Position numbers and translations under genes: made by a program. Below the pieces are notes generated by a model. That model did no database searches. It was not told the DNA's origin and was given only the letters and a program-made list of their open reading frames with translations. From an uncultured Treponema sp. (GTDB lineage: Bacteria > Spirochaetota > Spirochaetia > Treponematales > Treponemataceae), in the NCBI GenBank assembly GCA_934718065.1, contig CAKUZR010000002.1:124001-188000 (forward strand): a stretch of DNA of 64,000 nt, read 5' to 3'. Shown piece by piece: positions 17,385-26,423 of the stretch (position 1 is the first letter of the stretch; the number at the start of each line of letters is the position of its first letter).

Positions 17385-18102
17385 AAATTGCGTCAAGCAC
17401 CACCTTTTTGTTCGCCTCCGCCTCGGCTTTTCTTTGCGAAGATTTTGTAATAGAAATAATTTTGTCGTAAACGTCGGCAGCCTTTTCAAATTCAGAGGAC
17501 ATATAATACGCTCGTGCCAGAACAAGCATTCCGTCGGTGTCACGTTTTTCAATTTCAACGTAGCGTTCAAGATATTTTACAGCCTCAGGACCGTTGTCAA
17601 GGTCGAAAGCGTAAAGCACACCAAGCGAATAAAGTGCCTTTGAGTAATTTTCATCAATTGAAAGAGCCTGCTTGAAAGCCGTTTCCGCAAGCTTCAGGTA
17701 ATTCATTTTTGACTCAGTTTCGCCGCGGCCGTTAAAATCAAGCGCTGAATGGCTTACGTAAGTCGCCGAAACTCCAACATAATAGTAAAGATTTGGATTT
17801 TCCGGATAGAATTCCAGCGCGCTCTGAAAACTTTCCAGGGCTTTTCCGTACATTTTCCTGTCAAGATAACGGGTTCCAAGAATTTTGTACCAGATTCCGA
17901 TTTTCGCATTTTTTTCCACAAGCTCCTGAGCCTCGGAATCATACTTTTCAATGCCTTTTTTTATTTCTTCAATGTTGCCGGGATTTCCAGAATATTTTTC
18001 CATATTTTGCAGACGTTTCTGAAGCAGAGCCTTGTTTGAATAGCTGCATCCTGCAAAAAACGCTGAAAAAACCAGCAGAAATAAAATAACACTTTTTTTC
18101 AT
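17374..18102 (-). CDS. TPR-repeat lipoprotein
   Basis: The product starts with a lipoprotein signal peptide (KKSVILFLLVFSAFFAGCS, lipobox FAGC). It continues with at least three or four tetratricopeptide repeats (for example YGKALESFQSALEFYPENPN, AFKQALSIDENYSKALYSLG and VYDKIISITKSSQRK). TPR lipoproteins act as scaffolds in envelope complexes; the partner is not evident. The gene shares an ATGA overlap with xerD upstream and overlaps dprA downstream, so it is embedded in the division-topology operon. The location suggests, but does not show, a link to envelope growth or division. Confidence 0.85.
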   Translation of the reverse strand: MKKSVILFLLVFSAFFAGCSYSNKALLQKRLQNMEKYSGNPGNIEEIKKGIEKYDSEAQELVEKNAKIGIWYKILGTRYLDRKMYGKALESFQSALEFYPENPNLYYYVGVSATYVSHSALDFNGRGETESKMNYLKLAETAFKQALSIDENYSKALYSLGVLYAFDLDNGPEAVKYLERYVEIEKRDTDGMLVLARAYYMSSEFEKAADVYDKIISITKSSQRKAEAEANKKVVLDAIYGK

Positions 18103-19022
18103 TTTTCCTCCGTTGTTTCTTTATGATGACCGGGAAAGTACTTCTGATGATATGACGAAAGTTCCTTGTCGTCAACATGTGTATATATCTGTGTAGTTGC
18201 AAGATCTGAATGGCCAAGAAGCTCCTGGACAGAACGCAAATCCGCGCCGCCCGCAAGAAGATGAGTCGCAAACGAATGTCTCAAAGTGTGAACTTTAGCG
18301 TCGATTCCTGCAAGAATGTTAAGCTCCTTGAACTTTTTCCAGACGCCTTTTCTTGAAATGGCTTCTCCGCGGTAATTCACAAAAACTTCCGGAACAATTT
18401 TTGAGCCCACAAGAACCGGACGCGCCTCAAAAAGATATTCCTCCAGCTTGCGCCTTGCCGTTTCTCCAAAAGGAACAATTCTTTCCTTGTCGCCTTTTCC
18501 GTGAACCAGAATAAGCTGCTCGTTCAAATGAAGATTTTCCATCAAAAGGCCGCACGCCTCGCTGATTCTAAGGCCGCACGAATAGATAAGCTCAAAAAGC
18601 GCGCTGTCACGCTTTCCAACCAGAGATGAGCTGTCAATCGCAGAAAGAATTTTTTCAACCTGGTTTACAGAAAGAACCCGCGGCAACGACCGGGAAGCCT
18701 TGGGCCTTTCAATTAAAAGCGCAAGATTTTCCGGCCAGATTCCCATTCTTTCAACGTAGCTTCCAAAAGCGCGCAAAGAAGAAATATCTTTTGAAAGCGT
18801 AAGAGGAGCGTGGTCAGTTGTTTTTCGCCATGCCAGAAAATACACAAGATTCTGAACTGTAACATCCGCAAGCTTTATTTTGTTTGCTTTCAGCCAGTGC
18901 AGAAAAATTTCAGCCTCATAGCGATATGTTTCCGCAGATTCTTTTGAAAGGCGTTCCACCAGAAGCAAATCCGTGTAAAACCTTGACAAAAAATTCTGCA
19001 GCTTTTCCTCAGAGAAATCCAA
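18099..19022 (-). CDS. xerD: Tyrosine recombinase XerD
   Basis: This is the second Xer recombinase. Core-binding domain: about residues 8-95. Catalytic residues: Arg in SCGLRISEACGLL, Lys in GKGDKERIVPF, HxLR in VHTLRHSFATHLL, His in LLGHSDLATTQ and the Tyr in QIYTHV. The LLAGGADLRSVQELLGHSDL block is typical of XerD. Translation starts at a TTG placed directly after the ftsZ stop (TAA-TTG, no gap), so it should be strictly coupled to ftsZ translation. The stop overlaps the TPR gene start (ATGA). Confidence 0.93.
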   Translation of the reverse strand: MDFSEEKLQNFLSRFYTDLLLVERLSKESAETYRYEAEIFLHWLKANKIKLADVTVQNLVYFLAWRKTTDHAPLTLSKDISSLRAFGSYVERMGIWPENLALLIERPKASRSLPRVLSVNQVEKILSAIDSSSLVGKRDSALFELIYSCGLRISEACGLLMENLHLNEQLILVHGKGDKERIVPFGETARRKLEEYLFEARPVLVGSKIVPEVFVNYRGEAISRKGVWKKFKELNILAGIDAKVHTLRHSFATHLLAGGADLRSVQELLGHSDLATTQIYTHVDDKELSSYHQKYFPGHHKETTEEK

Positions 19023-20309
19023 TTATTTCCGCTTAAAATTGATTGTCCTGCTCCTAACACACGCCGGAACAGAAAGATCATCTGATTTTGAAGGCGACTG
19101 CGGTTCGGCAGGGCGCACAACAGTCCTGAAAGTTCCGGTCGCGCTGAGCGGAGGCTCTTTCTTTTCTTCAGCGGCCTCAAAAAAATCCGGGGCGTCCGCA
19201 TACTGCCGCCGGCTCGAAGCTCCGCCAAGAATGCTCGAAAATTCATCCGGGGAAAGAACATTTGAGTCAACAGGCGAAGATTCCGGCTGCGGCTCGGCGA
19301 TTTCTTCCGGCTCATTTCCTGGAACAACTGAATTGTTGAAGCCGGTCGCAATTACTGTAACGCTGATTGCGTCGCCCATGTTGTCATCCGGAACAATTCC
19401 GTCCTTCAGGCTGTAGTTAGGGCTTGCGGAAGCGCACACGATATTTGAAATCTCATCAAGCTCTTTCTGGCTGAAATTCTGGGACGCCCTTACCTGAATA
19501 ACAAAATGCTTCGCGCCGTCAAAGCTGAAATCTTCAAGCAGAGGATTGTTGATTGCCTTTGAAGCAGCCTCAACAGCACGGTTTTCACCGCTTGCCTCGC
19601 CGATTCCGAAAATCGCCGCGCCCTGGCCCTTCATTGCAGCCCTTACATCAGCAAAATCTATGTTCGGATAGCTGTAGTCTGTGATTATGCGCGACATTCC
19701 TTCAATTCCCTGGCGAAGAACGTCGTCCGCCAGCCTGTACTGCTCAATATAGGAAATATTTTCACCAAAAACTTTTACAATTTTTTCGTTAGGAATAACG
19801 ATGACTGAATCAACTGCATCGCGGAGACGGCTGATTCCTTCCATTGCAAGCTGCATTCTCTGGTTTCCTTCGCGTGCAAAAGGTGTTGTAACAACGCCGA
19901 TTGTCAAAGCGCCCATTTCCTTTGCGATAGAAGCAACAATCGGGGCGGAACCAGTTCCTGTGCCGCCGCCCATTCCTGCCGTAACAAAAACCATGTTCGC
20001 GCCTTTCAGAATATTTGAAATTTTATCCTTGTCTTCCTGTGCAGCTTTTTCGCCTATTTCAGGATCGCCGCCGGCGCCAAGTCCCTGAGTCAGCTTCTGG
20101 CCGATTGCAAGCCTGGTCGCAGCCTTTGAGCGTCCCAGAGCCTGCTTATCTGTGTTCAAGGCAATAAATTCAACGCCTTTTATGTTCGCCTCAATCATGC
20201 GGTTAACTGCGTTGGAACCGCCTCCGCCGCAGCCAATAACCTTGATTATTGTTGGGGAAACGTCTGACAAGTCAGAACCTTCACCATTAACAACTTCTAC
20301 TTCCATCAT
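19023..20309 (-). CDS. ftsZ: Cell division GTPase FtsZ
   Basis: FtsZ is the tubulin-like GTPase that forms the Z-ring. The tubulin signature GMGGGTGTGSAP, the N-terminal VIGCGGGGSNAVNRMI and the T7-loop region with NIDFADVRAAM are intact. A long linker rich in Pro, Ser and Glu (about residues 330-415) leads to a basic tail (SRTINFKRK) where the partner-binding peptide lies. The conserved C-terminal peptide is not of the usual D/E-IPxFLR type. The length of 428 residues is normal. It directly follows ftsA by 21 nt and precedes xerD with no gap. Confidence 0.98.
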   Translation of the reverse strand: MMEVEVVNGEGSDLSDVSPTIIKVIGCGGGGSNAVNRMIEANIKGVEFIALNTDKQALGRSKAATRLAIGQKLTQGLGAGGDPEIGEKAAQEDKDKISNILKGANMVFVTAGMGGGTGTGSAPIVASIAKEMGALTIGVVTTPFAREGNQRMQLAMEGISRLRDAVDSVIVIPNEKIVKVFGENISYIEQYRLADDVLRQGIEGMSRIITDYSYPNIDFADVRAAMKGQGAAIFGIGEASGENRAVEAASKAINNPLLEDFSFDGAKHFVIQVRASQNFSQKELDEISNIVCASASPNYSLKDGIVPDDNMGDAISVTVIATGFNNSVVPGNEPEEIAEPQPESSPVDSNVLSPDEFSSILGGASSRRQYADAPDFFEAAEEKKEPPLSATGTFRTVVRPAEPQSPSKSDDLSVPACVRSRTINFKRK

Positions 20310-20330
20310 AAATTCCTCCCAACCCCACTT

Positions 20331-21578
20331 CTAGAATAAAGATTTTAGTATTCTTACCAATTTATTTTCCGATTTATTTTTTTCTTTGTTCATCCTGAGC
20401 TTTTTACGCGTTTTCCTGTCCGGATGACGCGCATACTGCCCGCTGCAGAATTTCACAAGGCCGATTACTGTAGCCCACTCCGGCCCTTCGTAATCCTCCT
20501 CAATTCCGCCAAGTTTTTCCGGAAAACCGATTCTTACAGCCGAAGTTTCAAAAACTTCCTGCGCAATTTCAATTATTCCGTCAAGATTTGCCCCGCCGCC
20601 AGTAAGAATTATGTTTCCGCTCAGCTGGACAAGGCTTGTCATATCAATGATTTTGTTCAGAACCATGTTGAAAATTTCACGGATGCGCGCGGAAATTATC
20701 TCGCAGATTTCAGACTGCATTACTTCGCGCGGAGCCTGGCCTCCGACTCCGTTTATTATGACAGTTGCCGACGGATCAACATTGTCCGCCCAGCAGCAGC
20801 CAGCCTCAAGCTTGATTCTTTCAGCCTCGGCAACATTTATTCCTTCAACAATCGCAATATCATTTGTAACAAGATTTCCGCCGACCGGAATAGAAGCCGT
20901 GCAAACCGGCGCGCCGTTCACAAGAACAAAAAAATCCGTTGTGCCGGCTCCAAGGTCAATCAGGATTGAGCCAAGCTCCATTTCATCCTCAGTGGCAACC
21001 GTCTGAGAGGCGGCAAGAGTTTTCAGAATAACGCTGTCCATTTCGTATCCGGCGCGGTTTATACAGTTCTGGATATTCTGGATTGTATTTTTTGAAGCTG
21101 TAACAATATGCACAGAAGTTTCAAGGCAAACTCCAAGCCGGTGCATAGGATCTTTTATTCCGCTCACGTGGTCAACAGTGTAGTCCTGTGTAATAACATG
21201 AAGCATTTCCCTGTCCATTGAAATCTGAACAGCCTGTGCGCAGTCCCGGACACGCTGAATATCATCCTGGGAAATTTCGCGGGACGACTTGCCTTTTGTT
21301 GAAACAGCGACTTTTCCAGTTGAATTTATTCCTTCAATCTGCTCGCCGCCAATCGCCGCAAAGCATGAATGAACATCAACGCCGGCGTTCTGCTCAGCGT
21401 CTTCAACCGCGGAATGAATCGCATTGGCAGCGGCTTCAATATTAACAATATTTCCGTTGCGCAAGCCAGCCGACTTCACGCAGGAAGTTCCAGCTATCTT
21501 CAGTTTTTTAGTTTCTTCGTCGATTTCGCCAATTGCAACTCTTATGTTGCAGGTTCCAATATCAAGGCCAACTATCAT
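20331..21578 (-). CDS. ftsA: Cell division protein FtsA
   Basis: FtsA is the actin-like membrane tether of the Z-ring. It has the phosphate-1 motif GLDIGTCNIRVAIGE, the phosphate-2 segment (LIDLGAGTTDFFV), the adenosine motif (ILTGGGANLDGI) and the 1C subdomain insert after about residue 85. The C-terminal end is a basic amphipathic helix (NKLVRILKSLF), the expected membrane-targeting sequence. The length is 415 residues. It lies between ftsQ and ftsZ with 21-nt gaps on each side. Confidence 0.97.
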   Translation of the reverse strand: MIVGLDIGTCNIRVAIGEIDEETKKLKIAGTSCVKSAGLRNGNIVNIEAAANAIHSAVEDAEQNAGVDVHSCFAAIGGEQIEGINSTGKVAVSTKGKSSREISQDDIQRVRDCAQAVQISMDREMLHVITQDYTVDHVSGIKDPMHRLGVCLETSVHIVTASKNTIQNIQNCINRAGYEMDSVILKTLAASQTVATEDEMELGSILIDLGAGTTDFFVLVNGAPVCTASIPVGGNLVTNDIAIVEGINVAEAERIKLEAGCCWADNVDPSATVIINGVGGQAPREVMQSEICEIISARIREIFNMVLNKIIDMTSLVQLSGNIILTGGGANLDGIIEIAQEVFETSAVRIGFPEKLGGIEEDYEGPEWATVIGLVKFCSGQYARHPDRKTRKKLRMNKEKNKSENKLVRILKSLF

Positions 21579-21599
21579 TTGCTCTAATCCACCCGTGTA

Positions 21600-22466
21600 T
21601 CAACGTTTTCTATACGAAACAGCACCGTAACGCAAGTCAATTTCCGAGACATTTGAATCAATAGAATTAACAACGTCCAATGCCACCATCATATACTTTA
21701 ACGCCTCTTCATTCAATGTTCGGTCAGTAAGAACTTTGATTTTAGAGCCTTCCGGAATCAGCATAAGCTCGTAGTTTCCATATTCCTTCGGAATCACGCA
21801 GATTTCCGAAATCGCCGCAAAATATTTCTGCCCCATTTTTCTTATTGAAGAAATTTGCTCAATCAGAGTTCTGTATTTCTGCGGAATTCTCATTCCTTCA
21901 GTAAGATGCTCAACTGGAAGCCCTGAAACAATCGGAACAGTTGAAAAGTCAACCGAATCAAACGAATGTTCCGGGAAAAGAACACCCGTCTTGTCAATTT
22001 GAACCGCAAGGCTCCGCCCGTTCTGATTAATAAAAGTCATCGCGACCGGCTGGCGTTCAAACACATTTATATAAATTTTATCCGGAAAAACTTTTCTTAC
22101 AGTCACAGAATCAATTCCGCTTGCAGAGGAAATTATTGAAGCGGCAGAATCCGCGCTGAAATTCAGCCAGCTCTTTACGTTCATAGGTTTAAGCATTTCA
22201 ACAATTTCCGCAGAACTGTAGTTTTCATTTCCTTCAACTGCAACTTTTGGATAGCCCAGGCACGGCCGGATAAATTTATAGAATCCGAATTCAAAAATTC
22301 CAAAGACAACAAGAACCGCCATGATGATTTTTATTGCCTTCATAGTTTTATCTTCTGTTTTTTTCGATGCGTTCAAGCCGCCAGAACCGCCGTTTCCTTC
22401 AAATGAAGAAATTTCAACATCGTCTGTTTCCGACTCGAACAAAATGCTGATATCACTCATAAACAT
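21600..22466 (-). CDS. ftsQ: Cell division protein FtsQ/DivIB
   Basis: This bitopic membrane protein of the divisome has a cytoplasmic acidic N-terminus of about 45 residues and one membrane helix (KAIKIIMAVLVVFGIFEFGF, about residues 43-62). A POTRA-type domain follows (VAVEGNENYSSAEIVEMLK; then VRKVFPDKIYINVFERQPVA), then a beta domain. The pattern FPDKI.I.V.ERQPVA is characteristic of FtsQ/DivIB. Its ATG overlaps the ftsW stop by 14 nt, with a second ATG two codons later. Sequence in this family diverges, so position in the cluster supports the call. Confidence 0.93.
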   Translation of the reverse strand: MFMSDISILFESETDDVEISSFEGNGGSGGLNASKKTEDKTMKAIKIIMAVLVVFGIFEFGFYKFIRPCLGYPKVAVEGNENYSSAEIVEMLKPMNVKSWLNFSADSAASIISSASGIDSVTVRKVFPDKIYINVFERQPVAMTFINQNGRSLAVQIDKTGVLFPEHSFDSVDFSTVPIVSGLPVEHLTEGMRIPQKYRTLIEQISSIRKMGQKYFAAISEICVIPKEYGNYELMLIPEGSKIKVLTDRTLNEEALKYMMVALDVVNSIDSNVSEIDLRYGAVSYRKR

Positions 22467-23658
22467 CCACTCCGTTAATTGAATCGATTTTCACAAAAGT
22501 TTCATTCATATTCGCCACATATTCATTTTCGGAATTACAACGGGAAGCATTAACAACAAATCCGCACATGCAGAGCGTTATTATGATGGAAGAGCCTCCG
22601 GACGAAAAAAACGGCAGAGGAATTCCTGTTGAAGGCAGCGCGCCCCCGACAACCGCGACGTTCATAATCGACTGAAGAACAATCATCGAAACAAAGCCGA
22701 ACGACGCATAGGCGGCAAAACGGTTTTTACATTCAAAAGCGACTTTAAATCCCCGGAACGCAAAAAATCCAAGAACAACAAAATATCCGATGACGCCCCA
22801 AAAACCCATAGCCTCTGCCCATGAAGCAAAAATATAGTCGGTCTGGACTTCAGGAATTCTGTTGCTCATAACAAGATTCGAGCCAATTCCCATGCCCCAG
22901 AATCTTCCTGCGGTGATTGCCTCTTTCGCTTTGTTCGGCTGAAAGTTTGAACCATCGGCATTCTTTGTAGGATTCAGAAAAGCGATTACCCGCTCCAGAC
23001 GCGTCGGACTGTTTAAAATGTAAAAAACGAAAAATCCAACCATAATAAACGAGACAAACCAGAACCATCTGACTTTAGCGCGGCAGCACCAGAACATTCC
23101 GCAGGCAAAAAAATACAGAAAAAAGGAAGTTGAAAAATCCTTCTGGGTAAGAACAAATCCAACCAGAACAAGCATAACAGCAACCGCGCCGAAAACATTT
23201 TTTTCTTCATCGGGTTTTGCGGAATATTTGTCAAAAAAATTTGCAAGAAAAATAACAAGCGTGAATTTCACAACTTCAGAAGTCTGAAGCGTAAATCCGC
23301 CGAAAGGAATTTTCAGCCAGCGGCGCGCGCCGTTACGTTCCACAGAAAGCGGCTTTATATACGTGCAGATGCACAGAATGATTGTAACAGCCAGAATAAC
23401 AGGAATCGCCTTCCGGAGCTTTTCAATCGGCACAAGAGAAATAAAAAGAAATCCCGCAACGCCGGCAAGAACACAAATCAGCTGGCGGCGCACAAAATAA
23501 AAAGAGTCATGGAAAAAACGAAGTCCGGCAGACTGAGAACAAAAATACAGGGTAAAAATTCCAAGGCCGAGAATCAAAATCAGCGCAATCAGAAAACCAT
23601 TGTCGCTCTTGTTATATTTTTCCACAGGATTGTCAATGCTGAATTTATAGTTTCCCAT
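22453..23658 (-). CDS. ftsW: Septal peptidoglycan glycosyltransferase FtsW
   Basis: FtsW is the SEDS-family polymerase of septal peptidoglycan. The 401-residue product is a polytopic membrane protein with about ten helices. It has the SEDS C-terminal motif GIPLPFFSSGGSSIIITLCM and the region AIGRFWGMGIGSNLVMSN-like (KEAITAGRFWGMGIGSNLVM). The ATG at 23658 has GGAG upstream and overlaps murF by 14 nt; a longer frame upstream lacks support. The partner transpeptidase FtsI is not in this cluster. Confidence 0.95.
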   Translation of the reverse strand: MGNYKFSIDNPVEKYNKSDNGFLIALILILGLGIFTLYFCSQSAGLRFFHDSFYFVRRQLICVLAGVAGFLFISLVPIEKLRKAIPVILAVTIILCICTYIKPLSVERNGARRWLKIPFGGFTLQTSEVVKFTLVIFLANFFDKYSAKPDEEKNVFGAVAVMLVLVGFVLTQKDFSTSFFLYFFACGMFWCCRAKVRWFWFVSFIMVGFFVFYILNSPTRLERVIAFLNPTKNADGSNFQPNKAKEAITAGRFWGMGIGSNLVMSNRIPEVQTDYIFASWAEAMGFWGVIGYFVVLGFFAFRGFKVAFECKNRFAAYASFGFVSMIVLQSIMNVAVVGGALPSTGIPLPFFSSGGSSIIITLCMCGFVVNASRCNSENEYVANMNETFVKIDSINGVDVYE

Positions 23659-25099
23659 CGTTTTCTCCGGTGATAACAGGAACAATCCTTTCAAGCGCAA
23701 TTCCGCGGCTCGCCTTTATAAGAACAACATCTCCATTTTGAGCGGCGGAAAGAATTTCTTTTCCAGCCTGAGCAATTGCGTTTTCATCATGCTCAGGAAT
23801 ATATTTTGCGTTCTTGAAGCCCTTTTTTTCAAGAGCCTCGAATCCGCTCAGCATTTCTTTTCCAACAAGAATCAAAAGCGCAGGCTCAGACTCCTCGGCT
23901 TTCAAGGCAGCGTTCTCATGTTCAGCCTTTGATTTTTCGCCAAGCTCAAGCATATCGCCAAGAACATAAATTTTCTTGCCGGAATTTTTCAAGGAAGAGC
24001 AAAAATCCAGAACGCTCCGCATTGAATCGGGGTTCGCGTTGTAACAGTCCTTTATCAACGTGATGTTTGCGCCGGATTTCAGCGCAATCCGGGAAGTTTC
24101 CATTCTTCCGTTCACGGAATCCACATTTTCAAGGCCGGTTTTTATCTGCTCAGCAGAAAGACCAAGCGCTTTTCCAACCGCGCACGCTCCAAGCGCATTG
24201 CGGTAATTGTAAATTCCAGGATTTTTAAGATGAATTTTTACGCCGTCCAGAAGAAATTCCGTTCCTTCAAGACCAAGGTCGTGAACGTATTTTGCGCCGG
24301 AATCTTTTTCCAGAACAGAATTTCCGTAGTAAACAACAGAGCCTCGCACATTTTCACCAAGAAATTCAGCAAAATCATCCTCAGCTGGAATGAAAGCGGC
24401 TCCGTCGTCCGGAATATATTTAAAAATCTTCCGTTTTTCGATTGCGATATTTTTGCGGCTCCCCAAAATTCCAATGTGGGCAGTTCCAATATTTGTCACA
24501 AGAGCGTATTTCGGCTTCAGCACCTTTGCAATTTCGCCGATTTCATCCTTGCGGTTCATTCCCATTTCAAAAACGCCGGCTTCATGCTCAGGGCGGATGT
24601 TAAAAACTGAAAGAGGAAGTCCGGTTTCAGAATTAAAATTTCCCTGCGTATAAACAACGTTGAATTTCTGCTTCAAAACCGAAACAACCATTTCCTTTGT
24701 GGTAGTTTTTCCGCTGGAGCCGGTAATTCCGATTTTTATCAGGGAAGGAAATTTTTCAACGTAAGCGGCGGCGGCAGCCTGCAAGGCTGTCAAAGTGTTT
24801 TCAACAACAATAACTGAAAGATTTTCATTGTTTTCAGCAAGAGAAACATATTTTTTCTGCTCAGAATCGAATTCATTTTCCGCAACAAAAACCACGGAAG
24901 CGCCTTTTTCAACTGCCGACGGAATATACTTGTGTCCGTCCTGGCTCTGACCAATCAGCGGCACAAAAAGAGTTCTTTTTCCAACATTGCGGCTGTCCGT
25001 TGCCACAGAATCAAAGCCGAAATTTTCTTTATTTTTATCGTTTCCTACGAATTTTCCATTAACAGCGGATAAAATTTCATTCAAATTCAACAAAGACAT
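23645..25099 (-). CDS. murF: UDP-MurNAc-tripeptide:D-Ala-D-Ala ligase MurF
   Basis: MurF adds D-Ala-D-Ala to UDP-MurNAc-tripeptide, the last cytoplasmic step of peptidoglycan precursor synthesis. The Mur-ligase P-loop is GITGSSGKTTTKE at about residues 124-136. The signatures ALVTNIGTAHIGILGS, DCYNANPDSMRS and VLGDMLELGEKS are those of MurF. The 484-residue length is usual. It is the only Mur ligase in the division cluster here; murE, murD, murC, mraY and murG are absent from the window. Confidence 0.96.
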   Translation of the reverse strand: MSLLNLNEILSAVNGKFVGNDKNKENFGFDSVATDSRNVGKRTLFVPLIGQSQDGHKYIPSAVEKGASVVFVAENEFDSEQKKYVSLAENNENLSVIVVENTLTALQAAAAAYVEKFPSLIKIGITGSSGKTTTKEMVVSVLKQKFNVVYTQGNFNSETGLPLSVFNIRPEHEAGVFEMGMNRKDEIGEIAKVLKPKYALVTNIGTAHIGILGSRKNIAIEKRKIFKYIPDDGAAFIPAEDDFAEFLGENVRGSVVYYGNSVLEKDSGAKYVHDLGLEGTEFLLDGVKIHLKNPGIYNYRNALGACAVGKALGLSAEQIKTGLENVDSVNGRMETSRIALKSGANITLIKDCYNANPDSMRSVLDFCSSLKNSGKKIYVLGDMLELGEKSKAEHENAALKAEESEPALLILVGKEMLSGFEALEKKGFKNAKYIPEHDENAIAQAGKEILSAAQNGDVVLIKASRGIALERIVPVITGENDGKL

Positions 25100-25113
25100 T
25101 TTTCAGGCTTCTC

Positions 25114-25416
25114 CTATTTTTTTGAACCGTTCATTTCAACGCGGACAATATCTTCCGTTTCAGCCTTGTGCATTCCCAATTCATCGGAAGCGATTTTTTC
25201 AATTCTATCCGTGCTGGAAAGCAAGCTGATGTCGCTTACAAGTTTTTTATTCTGCTCAATAAGGCGTTCCTGCTTTGACTCAAGCTCGGAAATTTCTCGT
25301 GAAAGATCCGAATATCTTCTAGTCTGAACCGCATAGGCAATCAGAAGAAGCGGAATAGAAAGCGCCAGAAGACAAACTCCAATTTTATAAAGAATATTTT
25401 TTACAGCGCCAGACAT
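25114..25416 (-). CDS. FtsL-like septum protein
   Basis: This small bitopic membrane protein of about 100 residues has one membrane helix (YKIGVCLLALSIPLLLIAYA, about residues 9-30). A leucine-zipper coiled coil follows (DLSREISELESKQERLIEQN), then the segment RIEKIASDELGMHKAE, which matches the FtsL/DivIC pattern. FtsL forms a coiled-coil complex with FtsB and FtsQ. The ATG at 25416 overlaps the rsmH stop (TGATG). The position between rsmH and murF is the usual ftsL slot; the pbp gene that normally follows ftsL is missing. Confidence 0.82.
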   Translation of the reverse strand: MSGAVKNILYKIGVCLLALSIPLLLIAYAVQTRRYSDLSREISELESKQERLIEQNKKLVSDISLLSSTDRIEKIASDELGMHKAETEDIVRVEMNGSKK

Positions 25417-26405
25417 CAGTAGCCTTCCACTCCCCAAAGATGATATTCAGTTGCATCACGCAGTTTTCGCACAACCCGAAGCTTCGCGCTGCGTGAAGGC
25501 GAATTTTCCTTTATCTCCTCGTCGCTCGGTCCTACAGGTTTCCTCGTAAGAATTTCCGCGCATGGAATTCCTCCGCACCGGCAGGAAGAAATTTCCGGCG
25601 GGCAGACACATTTCTTGCCAAGATTCCGGAAATAATTTTTCACAATCCGGTCTTCCAGCGAATGAAATGTTATAACGCCGAGTTTTCCGCCCACATTCAA
25701 ATTGTTAAACGCGTTGTGCAAAGCATCAGGAATGTGGCGAAGCTCGCTGTTCACCGCAATTCTTAACGCCTGAAAAGTTCTTGTTGCCGGATGAATCTGA
25801 CCGTAACGGTAATTCGCCGGCACAGCGTTAAAAATTATTTCAGCAAGCACTTTTGAAGACTCAATTTTTCCGCCATTCCTTGCTTCCACAATTGCACGAG
25901 CAATCCGCCGGCTGAGTTTTTCCTCACCATAAAGGTAAATCAGGTTGGCAAGCTCCTCTTCATTCATGCCGTTTACAATATCCGCCGCCGACTCTTTCTC
26001 AGAATTCGGATCAAGGCGCATATCAAGAGGCTCATCATGCCTGAAAGAAAAACCGCGGCCGCTTCGCTCATAATGAAACACAGAAATTCCCAAGTCAAAT
26101 AGAATCAAATCTGGTTTCGGAAATTCAGCTGGATACGACGCATAAAAATCGTTGAACCAGCCATTATAAAAATGCATTCTGTCACCATAAGGCGCAAGTC
26201 TTTCCCTGGCGCGCAACTGAATAACAGAATCTGCATCAATACCAATAACATTCAGTGAAGGAAATTTTGAAAGAAAAGCGTTTGAATGACCGCCTTCACC
26301 CAAAGTGGAATCAACCATCCAGGCTGAATTTTCATAAGGCTCGCCCGCCGGACTAAGATATTCAAGACAAGGCTTCAACAGAACCGGTGTATGAATGACT
26401 TCCAC
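25416..26405 (-). CDS. rsmH: 16S rRNA (cytosine-1402-N4)-methyltransferase RsmH (MraW)
   Basis: RsmH methylates N4 of C1402 in the decoding centre of 16S rRNA, with S-adenosylmethionine as donor. Family signatures are VIHTPVLLKPCLEYL, DSTLGEGGHSNAFL, DLGISVFHYERSGRGFSF, HPATRTFQALRIAVN and ITFHSLEDRIVKNYF. The GTG at 26405 was chosen because GGAG lies 7 nt upstream; an earlier TTG overlaps that site. It is the second gene of the division cluster, 18 nt after mraZ. Confidence 0.96.
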   Translation of the reverse strand: MEVIHTPVLLKPCLEYLSPAGEPYENSAWMVDSTLGEGGHSNAFLSKFPSLNVIGIDADSVIQLRARERLAPYGDRMHFYNGWFNDFYASYPAEFPKPDLILFDLGISVFHYERSGRGFSFRHDEPLDMRLDPNSEKESAADIVNGMNEEELANLIYLYGEEKLSRRIARAIVEARNGGKIESSKVLAEIIFNAVPANYRYGQIHPATRTFQALRIAVNSELRHIPDALHNAFNNLNVGGKLGVITFHSLEDRIVKNYFRNLGKKCVCPPEISSCRCGGIPCAEILTRKPVGPSDEEIKENSPSRSAKLRVVRKLRDATEYHLWGVEGY

Positions 26406-26423
26406 TTTTATTCTCCACAAAAA

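Noticed and set aside
17385-17570. A longer dprA reading frame starting at 17570
   Set aside because: The extra 62 codons lie inside the TPR gene in another frame and show no DprA similarity; the ATG at 17384 fits the family length and the operon overlap.
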